Part shown: positions 34,962-43,390 of the stretch, piece after piece | Layout: each line of letters starts with the position of its first letter | How positions within the stretch are numbered: position 1 is the stretch's first letter | NCBI GenBank assembly: GCA_043804925.1 | Contig: JAZDIP010000046.1 | Span: 1 to 58,877 of the forward strand | DNA: 58,877 nucleotides | Reading direction: 5' to 3' | DNA from: ChocPot-Mid sp043804925 | GTDB lineage: Bacteria > Bacteroidota > Ignavibacteria > Kapaibacteriales > UBA2268 | Notes under the pieces: model-generated | What the model was told of the DNA's origin: nothing | Databases searched by the model: none | Seen by the model: only the letters and a program-made list of their open reading frames with translations | Made by a program: the position numbers and the translations under genes

Positions 34962-35106
34962 GTTTCTTACTGACAATTCAATTTACTTGGTTTTAATAAT
35001 ATCGCTGATAATCTGGTTGGGACTGGCTTATGTTATGTTCAGTCTGGACAGGAAAATCACTCGATTGGAAAAGAATATTACTAACATTAATTCAGAAAAT
35101 TCATGA
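34954..35106 (+). CDS. ccmD: Small single-pass CcmD-type protein
   Basis: A 50-residue protein begins at ATG 34954, overlapping the ccmC stop by eight bases, and its own stop overlaps the ccmE start (ATGA). It has one hydrophobic segment (IYLVLIISLIIWLGLAYVMF) followed by a basic, coiled-coil-like tail. Size, topology and position between ccmC and ccmE match CcmD, which stabilises the CcmABC-CcmE complex and helps release holo-CcmE. Confidence 0.8.
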   Translation: MTEFLTDNSIYLVLIISLIIWLGLAYVMFSLDRKITRLEKNITNINSENS

Positions 35107-35498
35107 AAAAAAAATACATTATCGGCTTATCTATAGCCGTTGTTTTCATTATTCTTGCAATACTATCCTTCGATGAAAGCAGAGTAGAGTATTCGGATAT
35201 ATCGAAAGCAAAAGAATCAGGAAAAACCGTTCAGATAATTGGCAAACGCCTTCAGGATAAAGAATGGGGATTTGACGCTAAGTCTAACCTTCTGACATTT
35301 TCAATCAAAGACGAGAAGGGACAAATAACTGACGTTATTTACGATGGAGCTCCTCCAAACAATTTTGATATTGCTCCAAGTCTTGTCATTAAAGGTAAAT
35401 TTAAAGACAATATATTAGTTGCAAGTCAGATATTGACTAAATGTCCTTCTAAGTACGAAGGTCAGAATCCGGCTTTACATACCGGTTCAAAAAATTAA
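35103..35498 (+). CDS. ccmE: CcmE heme chaperone, CxxxY variant
   Basis: CcmE holds heme covalently in the periplasm before delivery to CcmF. A single N-terminal membrane anchor (residues 4-22) is followed by an OB-fold beta-barrel (TVQIIGKRL, FSIKDEKGQ, VIYDGAPPNNF, LVIKGKF). In place of the usual HxxxY heme-binding motif the sequence has CPSKY (CxxxY), the variant known from archaea and some deltaproteobacteria. The length of 131 is normal. Confidence 0.88.
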   Translation: MKKKYIIGLSIAVVFIILAILSFDESRVEYSDISKAKESGKTVQIIGKRLQDKEWGFDAKSNLLTFSIKDEKGQITDVIYDGAPPNNFDIAPSLVIKGKFKDNILVASQILTKCPSKYEGQNPALHTGSKN

Positions 35499-35525
35499 TT
35501 TTTTATTTCTCAACTGTTTATGTGT

Positions 35526-35563
35526 AAAAAACCATTCATTTGAAAACAAAGAATGGGTTTTTT
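35526..35563 (+). terminator. Rho-independent terminator after ccmE
   Basis: ACCATTC pairs with GAATGGGT across an AT-rich loop, preceded by A-run and followed by TTTTTT. It lies between ccmE and ccmF and may reduce read-through. Confidence 0.7.
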
Positions 35564-35620
35564 ATATGTAAAAGTGATATATTATAAATTTTATTGTTTC
35601 ATTAAATTAGAAAAGTAAAA

Positions 35621-37897
35621 ATGATTGGAAAAATAATTATAGATATTTTATTTGTTGCATCTCTTATTTCAACAGTTCTGTACTTCCTTGCAGTAAAAAA
35701 TGATAAAGGATTATATATCAAAATTGCACGAAGTTCTTTCTATATAGTATTCTTAGGGATAATCTTTATATCAGGATACTTCATGTATCTGATAATGACA
35801 CACGATTTCCAATACACATATATCTGGAGCTATACATCTACCCAATTATCAAAATATCTACTTGCATCCTCATTCTATGCAGGTCAGGAGGGTTCATTTC
35901 TGCTTTGGGCATTGTTTGTTGCTATTCTTGGGATGTTTTTACTGCCATACGTAAAGAAGAATAATTACGAAGCAGTAACAATGGGATTTTATTCTTTAAT
36001 CCTGGCATTTATATTGTTGTTAATGATTTTGAAAAGTCCATTCCAATACATATGGCAATCATTCCCCGACGTTGCCGAAGGATTTTTGCCAAAAGACGGC
36101 AGGGGCATGAATCCCATTCTTGAAAACTTTTGGATGACAATACATCCTCCAATTTTGTTTTTGGGCTATGCCGCAATGTCTGTACCTTATATATTCTCGG
36201 TATCCGGATTAATCAAGAAAGATTATCATAATTGGATAAGAATATCATTACCATGGACACTTGCCGCATCAGGATTTTTAGGTCTTGGTATTGGATTAGG
36301 TGGGTATTGGGCTTATGAAACACTTGGATGGGGCGGTTTTTGGGGTTGGGACCCTGTTGAAAATTCATCTCTTCTTCCTTGGCTGATATCAATGGCTTTG
36401 ATTCACACGATGCTTATCCAAAGAAAAACCGGAGGACTTGAAAAAACAAATTACCTTCTTGCCATATTGTCATTTATTTTTGTGCTTTATGCCACTTTTC
36501 TTACACGTAGTGGCGTTCTTGGGGATACTTCGGTTCATTCTTTTGTTGACCCGGGAAGTCTTGTATATGCTTTTTTACTAATTTTCATTTTAGTATTTCT
36601 TTTTCTTGGAATCATTCTTCTAATAATAAGAGTAAAGGACTTAAATAAAAACAAAATGAATTTTGCACTTAGCTCTAAGGAAACATTTGTTACAACCGGT
36701 GCAATCATGCTTCTTATCTCTACAATTATTGTATTTATTGGAACAAGCTTCCCAATATTCCTTGAATTAACAGGGCAGACAAAAACATCAGTTGAAATTA
36801 CTTTTTATGACAAATGGAATCTTCCAGTTGCAGTTGTATTTATGCTACTTTGCGGTTTCTCTTTTTATACTACATGGAGGGCAAGTAAATTCAGTTCAAA
36901 CCTTAAAGGTGTAGTTTTACCCTTATTGGTATCTATACTCGGAACTGCAGTACTTTATTTTGCCGGTGTTTCAGAAGTAAAACATCTCTTCCTTGCAATG
37001 CCAAGTATCTTTTGTATGTATATAGCTATTCTAAATTTACTCAGAGTAATCAGGAAGAAACCGGCATCAATTGGTGCTTTTGTATCTCATGCGGGTTTGG
37101 GTATATTTTTCCTTGGAGTTATTTTCTCGGGAGGTTATACATTAACTACATCATTACAACTTGCAAAAGGCGAAACACAAAGTGCTTTAGGATATAATTT
37201 TACTTTTCTAGGTAGCGACAGGGTTGAAAAAGAAAAACATGACAGAGAAAAGTATAAATGCAATGTCAAAATTGAAAAAGATGGAGATTTCTTCCTTGCC
37301 TCCCCCATAGTCTATTGGAGTGAATTCAACCAAAAACAGCAGCCATTCTTCGAACCGGGAATTGAAGGGTATCTTACAAGAGATTTATATATTAGCCCAA
37401 AAGCATTAAATTATGAGAATGATATGCCAAGTGTAATTTTAACAAAAGGAGAATCAGCTCAAATACCATTTGATTCATCCACAACAATTAAACTGAATGA
37501 ATTTGATATGTCCCACGGAACTGATATGAATTCAGGTGACGGCAAGTTCAAATTCGGAGTTGTCATTCAATACGAAACAGTAAAAGATACTATTGCCGAT
37601 ACTCTATACATAGGATTAGATATGGCAAATGGCAGTTCAACTCCTTACTGGAAGGAATTAAAAAATGCAAATATTTCAATTGGATTTTCTAACTTCCGGG
37701 TTGAGCCAAATGATATGTCTAAATCAACAGCAGAATTCTCATTCTTTGTGGAGGGCATGAAATCCAAAGAACCTCGTGAAGTTTTCACATTCGAAGTATC
37801 GGTCAAACCTTTCATGATGTTTGTATGGATTGGCTCATTTGCAGTTGTATTTGGTTTCTTTATTGCAATATTTAAATACAGAAAGAAAAAAGATTAA
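35621..37897 (+). CDS. ccmF: CcmF-type cytochrome c heme lyase
   Basis: The 758-residue, multi-pass membrane protein has the WWD motif GWGGFWGWDPVENSSLLPWL and conserved histidines (MTIHPPILFLGY, ALIHTMLIQR, SHAGLGIFFLG). A large periplasmic domain lies before the last helix. CcmF attaches heme from CcmE to apocytochrome CxxCH motifs. Length and topology are standard. CcmA, CcmB and CcmH/I are not in the window. The multiheme cytochrome genes 8 kb downstream are plausible clients. Confidence 0.93.
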   Translation: MIGKIIIDILFVASLISTVLYFLAVKNDKGLYIKIARSSFYIVFLGIIFISGYFMYLIMTHDFQYTYIWSYTSTQLSKYLLASSFYAGQEGSFLLWALFVAILGMFLLPYVKKNNYEAVTMGFYSLILAFILLLMILKSPFQYIWQSFPDVAEGFLPKDGRGMNPILENFWMTIHPPILFLGYAAMSVPYIFSVSGLIKKDYHNWIRISLPWTLAASGFLGLGIGLGGYWAYETLGWGGFWGWDPVENSSLLPWLISMALIHTMLIQRKTGGLEKTNYLLAILSFIFVLYATFLTRSGVLGDTSVHSFVDPGSLVYAFLLIFILVFLFLGIILLIIRVKDLNKNKMNFALSSKETFVTTGAIMLLISTIIVFIGTSFPIFLELTGQTKTSVEITFYDKWNLPVAVVFMLLCGFSFYTTWRASKFSSNLKGVVLPLLVSILGTAVLYFAGVSEVKHLFLAMPSIFCMYIAILNLLRVIRKKPASIGAFVSHAGLGIFFLGVIFSGGYTLTTSLQLAKGETQSALGYNFTFLGSDRVEKEKHDREKYKCNVKIEKDGDFFLASPIVYWSEFNQKQQPFFEPGIEGYLTRDLYISPKALNYENDMPSVILTKGESAQIPFDSSTTIKLNEFDMSHGTDMNSGDGKFKFGVVIQYETVKDTIADTLYIGLDMANGSSTPYWKELKNANISIGFSNFRVEPNDMSKSTAEFSFFVEGMKSKEPREVFTFEVSVKPFMMFVWIGSFAVVFGFFIAIFKYRKKKD

Positions 37898-37927
37898 AAC
37901 TATATTACTACTAAGGAATATAGTTTT
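37896..37927 (+). terminator. Hairpin terminator after ccmF
   Basis: AAAACTATATT and AATATAGTTTT form a perfect 11-bp stem around a 10-base loop immediately at the ccmF stop. Confidence 0.6.
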
Positions 37928-38045
37928 CATGGACTTATTTGAAAATCTTTATATATCAATAAATTACAGGGTAATATGTTTTCAAATAAATTTTATAATT
38001 AACCGTTAATGACAAAAATAAATTTTATAAACTAATGGAGATTTT

Positions 38046-38669
38046 ATGAGGAATTTAAAAATATTCAGCTTGATTATTATTTTTTCTTTTATAATGGTTA
38101 ATAATACAGCTTGTACCAAAGAAACTAAAAATGATAAAACTGAAACAGTACAGGATAATAAACATGATGTTCAAATTGCTGCTAATAGTGAAAAAGGCCC
38201 TCAGATTCTTGATATAACAAACGTCGGTGTTTCACAAAAGGGTAAGGCTGTCGATTTCGAATGGATGGAAAACGGGAAGAAATATACATTTTCCGGATTC
38301 ACAAAAAACAAAGTTGTTTTCTTAAACTTTTGGGCAACTTGGTGCGGACCTTGCAGGATGGAAATCCCTGACATCATCGAGTTGAACAAAGAATTACCTG
38401 ATAAAGATTTTGTTGTTATATCTGTTGCTTTGGACAACAGAGGTACTTTAGAACAAATTAGAAGCTTAGTTCAAGGTTTCGCCAAACAAATGAAAATCAA
38501 CTATCACATCTTCCTCCCTACTAAAGATGTAGTAACACCTTATGGTGATATTTCAGGAATTCCAACAACTTTTATCATTGACAGAAAAGGAAATATCGTT
38601 GAAAAAATAGTAGGTGGAAGAAACAAAGCACAGTTCCTGCAGTCAATCAAAAGAGCAATGAACTCATAG
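38046..38669 (+). CDS. TlpA/ResA-type thioredoxin lipoprotein
   Basis: The 207-residue protein has a lipoprotein signal ending NTAC and a thioredoxin fold with active site WCGPC (in NFWATWCGPCRMEIP) and the cis-proline region GDISGIPTTFI. TlpA/ResA/CcmG-type proteins reduce disulfides in apocytochromes or other exported proteins. Placed after ccmF, it probably keeps CxxCH cysteines reduced for heme attachment. A TGGAG ribosome site precedes the ATG and a strong terminator follows. Confidence 0.9.
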   Translation: MRNLKIFSLIIIFSFIMVNNTACTKETKNDKTETVQDNKHDVQIAANSEKGPQILDITNVGVSQKGKAVDFEWMENGKKYTFSGFTKNKVVFLNFWATWCGPCRMEIPDIIELNKELPDKDFVVISVALDNRGTLEQIRSLVQGFAKQMKINYHIFLPTKDVVTPYGDISGIPTTFIIDRKGNIVEKIVGGRNKAQFLQSIKRAMNS

Positions 38670-38694
38670 ACAGTTTTAAAGACTTTTAATAATG

Positions 38695-38728
38695 AACCCT
38701 CTTGGTTATCCCTGAGGGTTTTTTTTTC
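38695..38728 (+). terminator. Rho-independent terminator after the TlpA gene
   Basis: AACCCTC pairs with GAGGGTT around a 12-base loop and is followed by a T-run. Confidence 0.85.
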
Positions 38729-38862
38729 CAGTATCTTTCTATAAAATGATAATTTTACTTTACACTAATCCACTAATTCCCTATTTACCTATCTTAATAT
38801 AATAATATCACCCTTTTTCCGTAATTGTTTTTATTAATGTTTAAATTATCGAGAGAAATTTT

Positions 38863-39996
38863 ATGGCTAAAAAAATATTGGTTGTTATAATAATGATTAT
38901 ATCGGCATTTACACTTAATTCACAAAATACACAAAAGGATGGACAAAAACCGAAAGTGATTTACAAAACCGCTTATGATTCTCTCTTGCTTGAAGGAGTA
39001 AAAGCGATAAATGAACGAAAACTCGACCTTGCCGTAAAACTTTTAAACGAAGCTATTGCCATTGAACCTACAAAATGGGAAGTTTATTATGAAAAAGCAC
39101 TGGCTTATTATCAGGCAAAAGAATTTGACAGTACGATTGCCATTTTAGAACCTTTCATTGATAGTAAAGAAGTCAACAATCATTTCTATCAAATTCTTGG
39201 CAGCAGTTATGATATAAAACAGAACTATGAGAAAGCCGAAGAAATTTATACTAAAGGTCTTGAACGATTTCCCAATGCAGGAAATATCTATATGGAAGTA
39301 GGTATTCACTTCTTTGAACTTAAAGAACCAATGAAATCAGTTTACAATTGGCACAAAGGAGTTGATGTACAACCGGAATTTGAAAACAATTACTACTGGC
39401 TTGCCAGATACCTGTTTTATAATTATGAATACGTTTGGGCTATAATGTACGGCGAATTGTTTATGAATTTATCGGATGCTCCTATGCGTTTGGATGATAT
39501 AAGTAATTATATTGACGGAGCATTTGGATATAGTTTTTATCATCAGGTGGATTCGGTTACAACGGATATTAAATTTACAGGTATAATTATTAAAGCAAAG
39601 AATCTAAAAGAACGTGAAGATTTGCCATTTGAACTCGCTTATCAGATTGTCATGAAAGAAGCTGCAGATACATTATTACCCAAAAAGAAAATTGATTTGA
39701 AGATTGAAGACATTTTCAAAATCAGAATGGCTTTTATTGATATATGGTACAGGGACGGTTGGAATAAGCGATATTCAAATCCTTTGTTTGACTTGCACAA
39801 GAAATTAATTGAAAATAATCATTTTGAAACCTATACATATTGGCTTTTCAACTCAGTCCGAAAGGAAGAAGCAAAAGCCTGGTTGCAAGACAATAATGAT
39901 AAATTGCAGGACTTCGGAAATTTTATGGTAAAAAACAAATTAAAGATTAACAAGGGTAACTATTTTTCAAAAGAAAAATATTCCAGGGGATATTAA
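38863..39996 (+). CDS. Exported TPR-repeat protein
   Basis: The 377-residue protein has a signal peptide (MAKKILVVIIMIISAFTLNS) and four to five tetratricopeptide repeats between ~residues 38 and 170 (AVKLLNEAIAIEPTKWEVYY, AEEIYTKGLERFPNAGNIYM). A C-terminal half without a known domain follows. TPR proteins usually scaffold protein-protein contacts; here probably in the periplasm. No partner is indicated by neighbours. Confidence 0.78.
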   Translation: MAKKILVVIIMIISAFTLNSQNTQKDGQKPKVIYKTAYDSLLLEGVKAINERKLDLAVKLLNEAIAIEPTKWEVYYEKALAYYQAKEFDSTIAILEPFIDSKEVNNHFYQILGSSYDIKQNYEKAEEIYTKGLERFPNAGNIYMEVGIHFFELKEPMKSVYNWHKGVDVQPEFENNYYWLARYLFYNYEYVWAIMYGELFMNLSDAPMRLDDISNYIDGAFGYSFYHQVDSVTTDIKFTGIIIKAKNLKEREDLPFELAYQIVMKEAADTLLPKKKIDLKIEDIFKIRMAFIDIWYRDGWNKRYSNPLFDLHKKLIENNHFETYTYWLFNSVRKEEAKAWLQDNNDKLQDFGNFMVKNKLKINKGNYFSKEKYSRGY

Positions 39997-40299
39997 AATC
40001 GAATTTCTAATTATCAATTACGAATTACGAATAGGAATTTCTCTGCAAATATAAATTTAGTGCTTATAAATCATATTAGAAAATTACAAAATAATTGAAG
40101 AAATTATTTATCTTTGTAATTCAATTTTTAAATTGTAAAAATATAGTTCCATATTTACTTCATATTTTACTTAATTTTTTCTGTTGCTTGCTTTTCGAAA
40201 AAAAAATTACTATCAATAAAAAATAATGTTTGCTATTTTAATTAATTTAATTAATTTGAAACTGGTAACATTTAGTAAAACAAGGAGATTTATTATAAA
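39997..40299. other. AT-rich intergenic region with a promoter-like word
   Basis: No gene is visible. AATTACGAATTACGAATAGG at 40017 is a low-complexity word also seen at the purB end (21739-21763). TATCTTTG at 40109 matches the -7 promoter element. The surrounding TTATCTTTGTAATTC recurs at 43340 upstream of the aldehyde dehydrogenase. Confidence 0.45.
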
Positions 40300-40488
40300 A
40301 TGCCAAATAAGGATAACATTTTATCAATATCAACTATCGCACATAACGGACAAAATCTCGGTAAGTGTTTTCTTTATTATTTAAAGACCAAACGCAACGA
40401 GCAACTAAGCGAGGTAGGTTATGTGGTGGTGGTTTATGCAGCGGGGGCACAATTACCACCAGTTGTGTCAAATTATTATTTTATTTAA
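40300..40488 (+). CDS. Short orphan reading frame carrying repeat copy A of the BrnTA flank
   Basis: A 62-codon frame starts at an ATG with a good AAGGAGA ribosome site. It matches no family I know. Its C-terminal part (NEQLSEVGYVVVVYAAGAQL) lies on a direct repeat also found after brnA (41144-41187). It may be a broken or chimeric gene left by insertion of the BrnTA segment, or not coding at all. Confidence 0.35.
   Translation: MPNKDNILSISTIAHNGQNLGKCFLYYLKTKRNEQLSEVGYVVVVYAAGAQLPPVVSNYYFI
40396..40439 (+). repeat. Direct repeat flanking BrnTA, copy A
   Basis: 36 of 44 bases match copy B at 41144-41187, including AACGAGCAACTAAG and GGTGGTTTATGC at the ends. The repeat spacing is 748 bases. 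Confidence 0.7.
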
Positions 40489-40541
40489 ACAATTATGAGA
40501 AAAAGTTTAATTTTAATATGGTCTGATAAGGGGAATTTTTA

Positions 40542-40832
40542 ATGGCTATTGTTTTTGAATGGGATATGGAAAAAGCGGAATCTAATCTGAAAAAGCATGG
40601 GATTAGTTTTGAAGAATCCAAATCGGTATTTTACGATAATAATGGCTATATGTTCGCTGATGAAATTCATTCGATTTTAGAAGATAGATTTATTTTGATA
40701 GGATACTCACAAAATAATAGATTACTATTTGTGTCATTTACTGAAAGAAATGATAATATTAGGATTATTTCAGCAAGAAAAGCAACTAAACAAGAAAGAT
40801 TAAATTATGAAAAAAACAACAAAAATAATTAA
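40542..40832 (+). CDS. brnT: BrnT-family toxin (RelE-like ribonuclease)
   Basis: The 96-residue protein has the BrnT signature FEWDMEKAESNLKKHGISFE, the IGYSQNNRLLFVSFTER strand and the RIISARKATKQER active-site region. BrnT inhibits growth by cutting RNA until bound by BrnA. An AAGGGG site precedes the ATG. brnA begins inside its last codons, giving a 26-base overlap and coupled translation. Confidence 0.92.
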   Translation: MAIVFEWDMEKAESNLKKHGISFEESKSVFYDNNGYMFADEIHSILEDRFILIGYSQNNRLLFVSFTERNDNIRIISARKATKQERLNYEKNNKNN

Positions 40833-41073
40833 TGGCGATAAGGTTACAATCATTCAGGGCGATAATGTTGACCTTGATGATGATTTAGCTGAAGAGTATG
40901 ATTTAGAAAAATTAGATTTGAAACCTAATCCTTATGCCACACGATTAAGGAGTCAAAATAAATTAACTGTACAATTGGATTCCGATATTTCAGAATATTT
41001 TCGGAATTCAAGAGATGTAAATAATTATTTAAGGAAGCAGATAACTTTAATACAAAGAGTTGTTAAAACCTAA
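40807..41073 (+). CDS. brnA: BrnA-family antitoxin
   Basis: The 88-residue protein follows and overlaps brnT as in the known operon order toxin-antitoxin. Its C-terminal half (LTVQLDSDISEYFRNSRDVN followed by NYLRKQI) is a ribbon-helix-helix DNA-binding segment that would dimerise and repress the promoter. The acidic N-terminal part (NVDLDDDLAEEYDLEKLDL) is where BrnT contacts would be expected. Confidence 0.85.
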   Translation: MKKTTKIINGDKVTIIQGDNVDLDDDLAEEYDLEKLDLKPNPYATRLRSQNKLTVQLDSDISEYFRNSRDVNNYLRKQITLIQRVVKT

Positions 41074-41143
41074 GTTCAAAGAAATGGGAAATCTATATTT
41101 GAGGAAAAATCGTTGTCGCTAAATTGAAATGTGAGAATAATGT

Positions 41144-41187
41144 AACGAGCAACTAAGGGAACTGGGAAATGTAGCGGTGGTTTATGC
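41144..41187 (+). repeat. Direct repeat flanking BrnTA, copy B
   Basis: It matches copy A upstream of brnT. In the corresponding frame it reads NEQLRELGNVAVVYANGG, against NEQLSEVGYVVVVYAAG in copy A, and runs on to a stop at 41218-41220. The identity of the parent gene, if there is one, is unknown. Confidence 0.7.
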
Positions 41188-41250
41188 GAATGGTGGGATA
41201 CAAGAACTAACGACACCGTAAATTCTATTTTTAACAAATTCTAGGAAAGA

Positions 41251-42363
41251 ATGAAAAATTTATCTTTATTATTTTGTGTAATATTTTTTTCAGGATATTT
41301 TATTTGTCAACCACAAGAACGTAAAGAAATTGGTTATCAAATTCTAGATCTTGAGAAAAATTATAATTTTAATGTAAAAAATTCTATATATGATAGTTTA
41401 GATGCTATAATTAGTCGGGCTGAGTTATTAATAAAGCCAATTATATCTAATAAAATTTCTAAGATAGATGCTATTAACATTTTAAATAAAATTAGCTGGT
41501 CTTTGAAATCATATGGCTATAAAAAGGAAATAAATAAAGTCTTGTTTTATAAGGCAATACAAGATAAAACTTTAGAATGTGATTCATATTGTTTTCTTTA
41601 TTTATCAATAGCAGAAAGACTGAAACTACCTCTTTATATTATTATTGCACCTTTTCATTCTATTATTCTTTGGGATGACGGTGATGATAAAATATATTGG
41701 GAAACAACAATTGATGCTGTTTTAGATATCAATATATATAAAAATACTTTAAATATTGATGAGAAATCAATTGCTAATGGTGTTTATCTAAAAAAATTAT
41801 CAACACAAGAAATATTAGGTATGATTTATAATAATATTGGTTATACAAAAGCTAATAATAAAGGGGGAAAAAATGATGTATTAAATACTTTTAATAAAGG
41901 AATTATTATATATCCCAAATCCGCTGAATTATTTTTCAACAGAGGCACTTTTCAAATAGATATCGGAAATGATGAATCTGGGATAGAAGATTTAAAAAAG
42001 GCAATAGAATTATTCCCAAATTATTACGATGCTTATAAAAATATAGGAGCTACTTTGAGTAATAGAGGCGATAACAAGGATGCAATTCTTTATTATAATA
42101 AAGCTGTTGAAATAAAATCAGATTTTCCTGAGGCATACACTGAACGTGGATTAGAAAGATGTAAATTAATGAACTTTCAAGGTGGCTTGGAAGATTTTAA
42201 TAAAGCTATTGAATTAGATCCAAGTTTCGCACTTGCTTATTTTTATCGTGGGGGCATGTACTACGATTTAAAAGATTTTCAAAAAGCATGTAAAGATTGG
42301 GAAATGGCATATAAATTAGGTAATCAAATGGCATATCAATATTTTCTACAAATTTGTAAATAA
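41251..42363 (+). CDS. Exported transglutaminase-like and TPR protein
   Basis: The 370-residue protein has a signal peptide (MKNLSLLFCVIFFSGYFICQ). A segment at ~110-150 (ECDSYCFLYLSIAERLKLPL, then PFHSIILWDDGD, then YWETTID) resembles the Cys-His-Asp arrangement of transglutaminase-like folds such as SirB1-type proteins. From ~215 there are four TPRs (AELFFNRGTFQIDIGNDESG, YKNIGATLSNRGDNKDAILY, AYTERGLERCKLMNFQGGLE). Very high A+T relative to neighbours suggests later arrival. Substrate unknown. Confidence 0.72.
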   Translation: MKNLSLLFCVIFFSGYFICQPQERKEIGYQILDLEKNYNFNVKNSIYDSLDAIISRAELLIKPIISNKISKIDAINILNKISWSLKSYGYKKEINKVLFYKAIQDKTLECDSYCFLYLSIAERLKLPLYIIIAPFHSIILWDDGDDKIYWETTIDAVLDINIYKNTLNIDEKSIANGVYLKKLSTQEILGMIYNNIGYTKANNKGGKNDVLNTFNKGIIIYPKSAELFFNRGTFQIDIGNDESGIEDLKKAIELFPNYYDAYKNIGATLSNRGDNKDAILYYNKAVEIKSDFPEAYTERGLERCKLMNFQGGLEDFNKAIELDPSFALAYFYRGGMYYDLKDFQKACKDWEMAYKLGNQMAYQYFLQICK

Positions 42364-42397
42364 TTAAGAAATCAACTTCATTCAAAGGTAAATAAAT

Positions 42398-43033
42398 ATG
42401 AAAATTTTTAACTTTTTTAAAAAATCAAATTTTATTTATAATATTGAGAATAGTTCTTTTAATATAGATCAATTGCCAAAAATTGGATTTATTGTTATTG
42501 AAGACTTCTCAAAAGGTCTAAAGTTTCATAGTCTTAAAGCTTTAAAAATGAGTGTATTGTCTTGTTTTGAATTTCAAGAAGCAATTAGAAATAAAATTCA
42601 AAAATTATATTTTTCTGAAATAAACGGACCCCATGCCTTGGTTCATTGGAATATTGAGCAAACTATAAAAGATAATATTCTGGTTTCATTGACTTGTATT
42701 GGTGATGAATCTATAAGTGGAAAAATCAAAGAACTTTTTAATCAATATTCTTTATTTAGTATTGATATTAAAGATCCCAATAAAAATAAATCTATATATC
42801 CTAATTCTAATATAAGACTTCAACATGCAGTTGACATGACTTCTTCAAATATGAGAAGTGATTTAATTCTAACGATATGGTCAGGATATGAGCTATCTAA
42901 GAAAAGAATTAATGAATTATTGGATATTTATATTAATTATTACAATATTAAAAAAAATCAAATTAATATAAAATTCAATGTGAAAGGTTTTAAGTTATCT
43001 AAAGGTAATCGTTGGAATTATTTGAAGCCTTAG
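42398..43033 (+). CDS. Uncharacterised AT-rich gene
   Basis: A 211-residue protein with an AAAGGT ribosome site and no signal peptide. I recognise no family. It looks like a globular alpha/beta protein, with KIGFIVIEDFSKGLKFHSLK near the start and a C-terminal helix-rich part (YELSKKRINELLDIYINYYN). It follows the TPR/transglutaminase gene by 34 bases on the same strand, so the two may form a unit. Base composition is as AT-rich as that gene. Confidence 0.55.
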   Translation: MKIFNFFKKSNFIYNIENSSFNIDQLPKIGFIVIEDFSKGLKFHSLKALKMSVLSCFEFQEAIRNKIQKLYFSEINGPHALVHWNIEQTIKDNILVSLTCIGDESISGKIKELFNQYSLFSIDIKDPNKNKSIYPNSNIRLQHAVDMTSSNMRSDLILTIWSGYELSKKRINELLDIYINYYNIKKNQINIKFNVKGFKLSKGNRWNYLKP

Positions 43034-43205
43034 TAATATTTTGCTTCCAAATACTTAAATAAATTATATCATCCTTTAACCCGTAGAATTGAAGTTCGTT
43101 AAGAGCAAGCTTTGGTTCTAGGTCAATTATCCATGCGCTCATATAATCAAAGAGTGTGTCTATTGTGTTAAGGATATCAGTGTTGTAGTTACTATATGTT
43201 TTCAT
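42999..43205 (-). CDS. Possible remnant of an unknown gene, opposite strand
   Basis: A 68-codon frame (NTDILNTIDTLFDYMSAWII, then LNELQFYGLKDDIIYLS) overlaps the end of the convergent gene by 35 bases. No ribosome site is obvious, and the frame is open a few codons further upstream before a stop. The composition looks protein-like in its central part, so it may be a C-terminal fragment. No family recognised. Confidence 0.3.
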   Translation of the reverse strand: MKTYSNYNTDILNTIDTLFDYMSAWIIDLEPKLALNELQFYGLKDDIIYLSIWKQNITKASNNSNDYL

Positions 43206-43340
43206 GAACTCAGCAATTTTATCATTTAACTGCTTCTATCTTTTGTTAGCATGGACTTCGTTTTGAAATCATTTCGATATTTATCTTAACTCATACAAAG
43301 AATTTTAAATTCCAATATTAAAACTATCACTAAAATCCAT

Positions 43341-43348
43341 TATCTTTG
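43341..43348 (+). promoter_or_regulatory. -7 promoter element before the aldehyde dehydrogenase gene
   Basis: TATCTTTG (TAnnTTTG) lies 43 bases before the ATG. The context TTATCTTTGTAATTC is shared with 40108. No clear -33 TTTG is visible. Confidence 0.45.
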
Positions 43349-43390
43349 TAATTCGATTTTTAGCAAATTATTTTTTATTGGAGTTTACAC

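Noticed and set aside
40396..41220. Integron attC sites around brnTA
   Set aside because: I looked for the RYYYAAC / GTTRRRY core pair and could not find a consistent set in both copies. No integron integrase is present. Kept only as an alternative explanation of the repeats.
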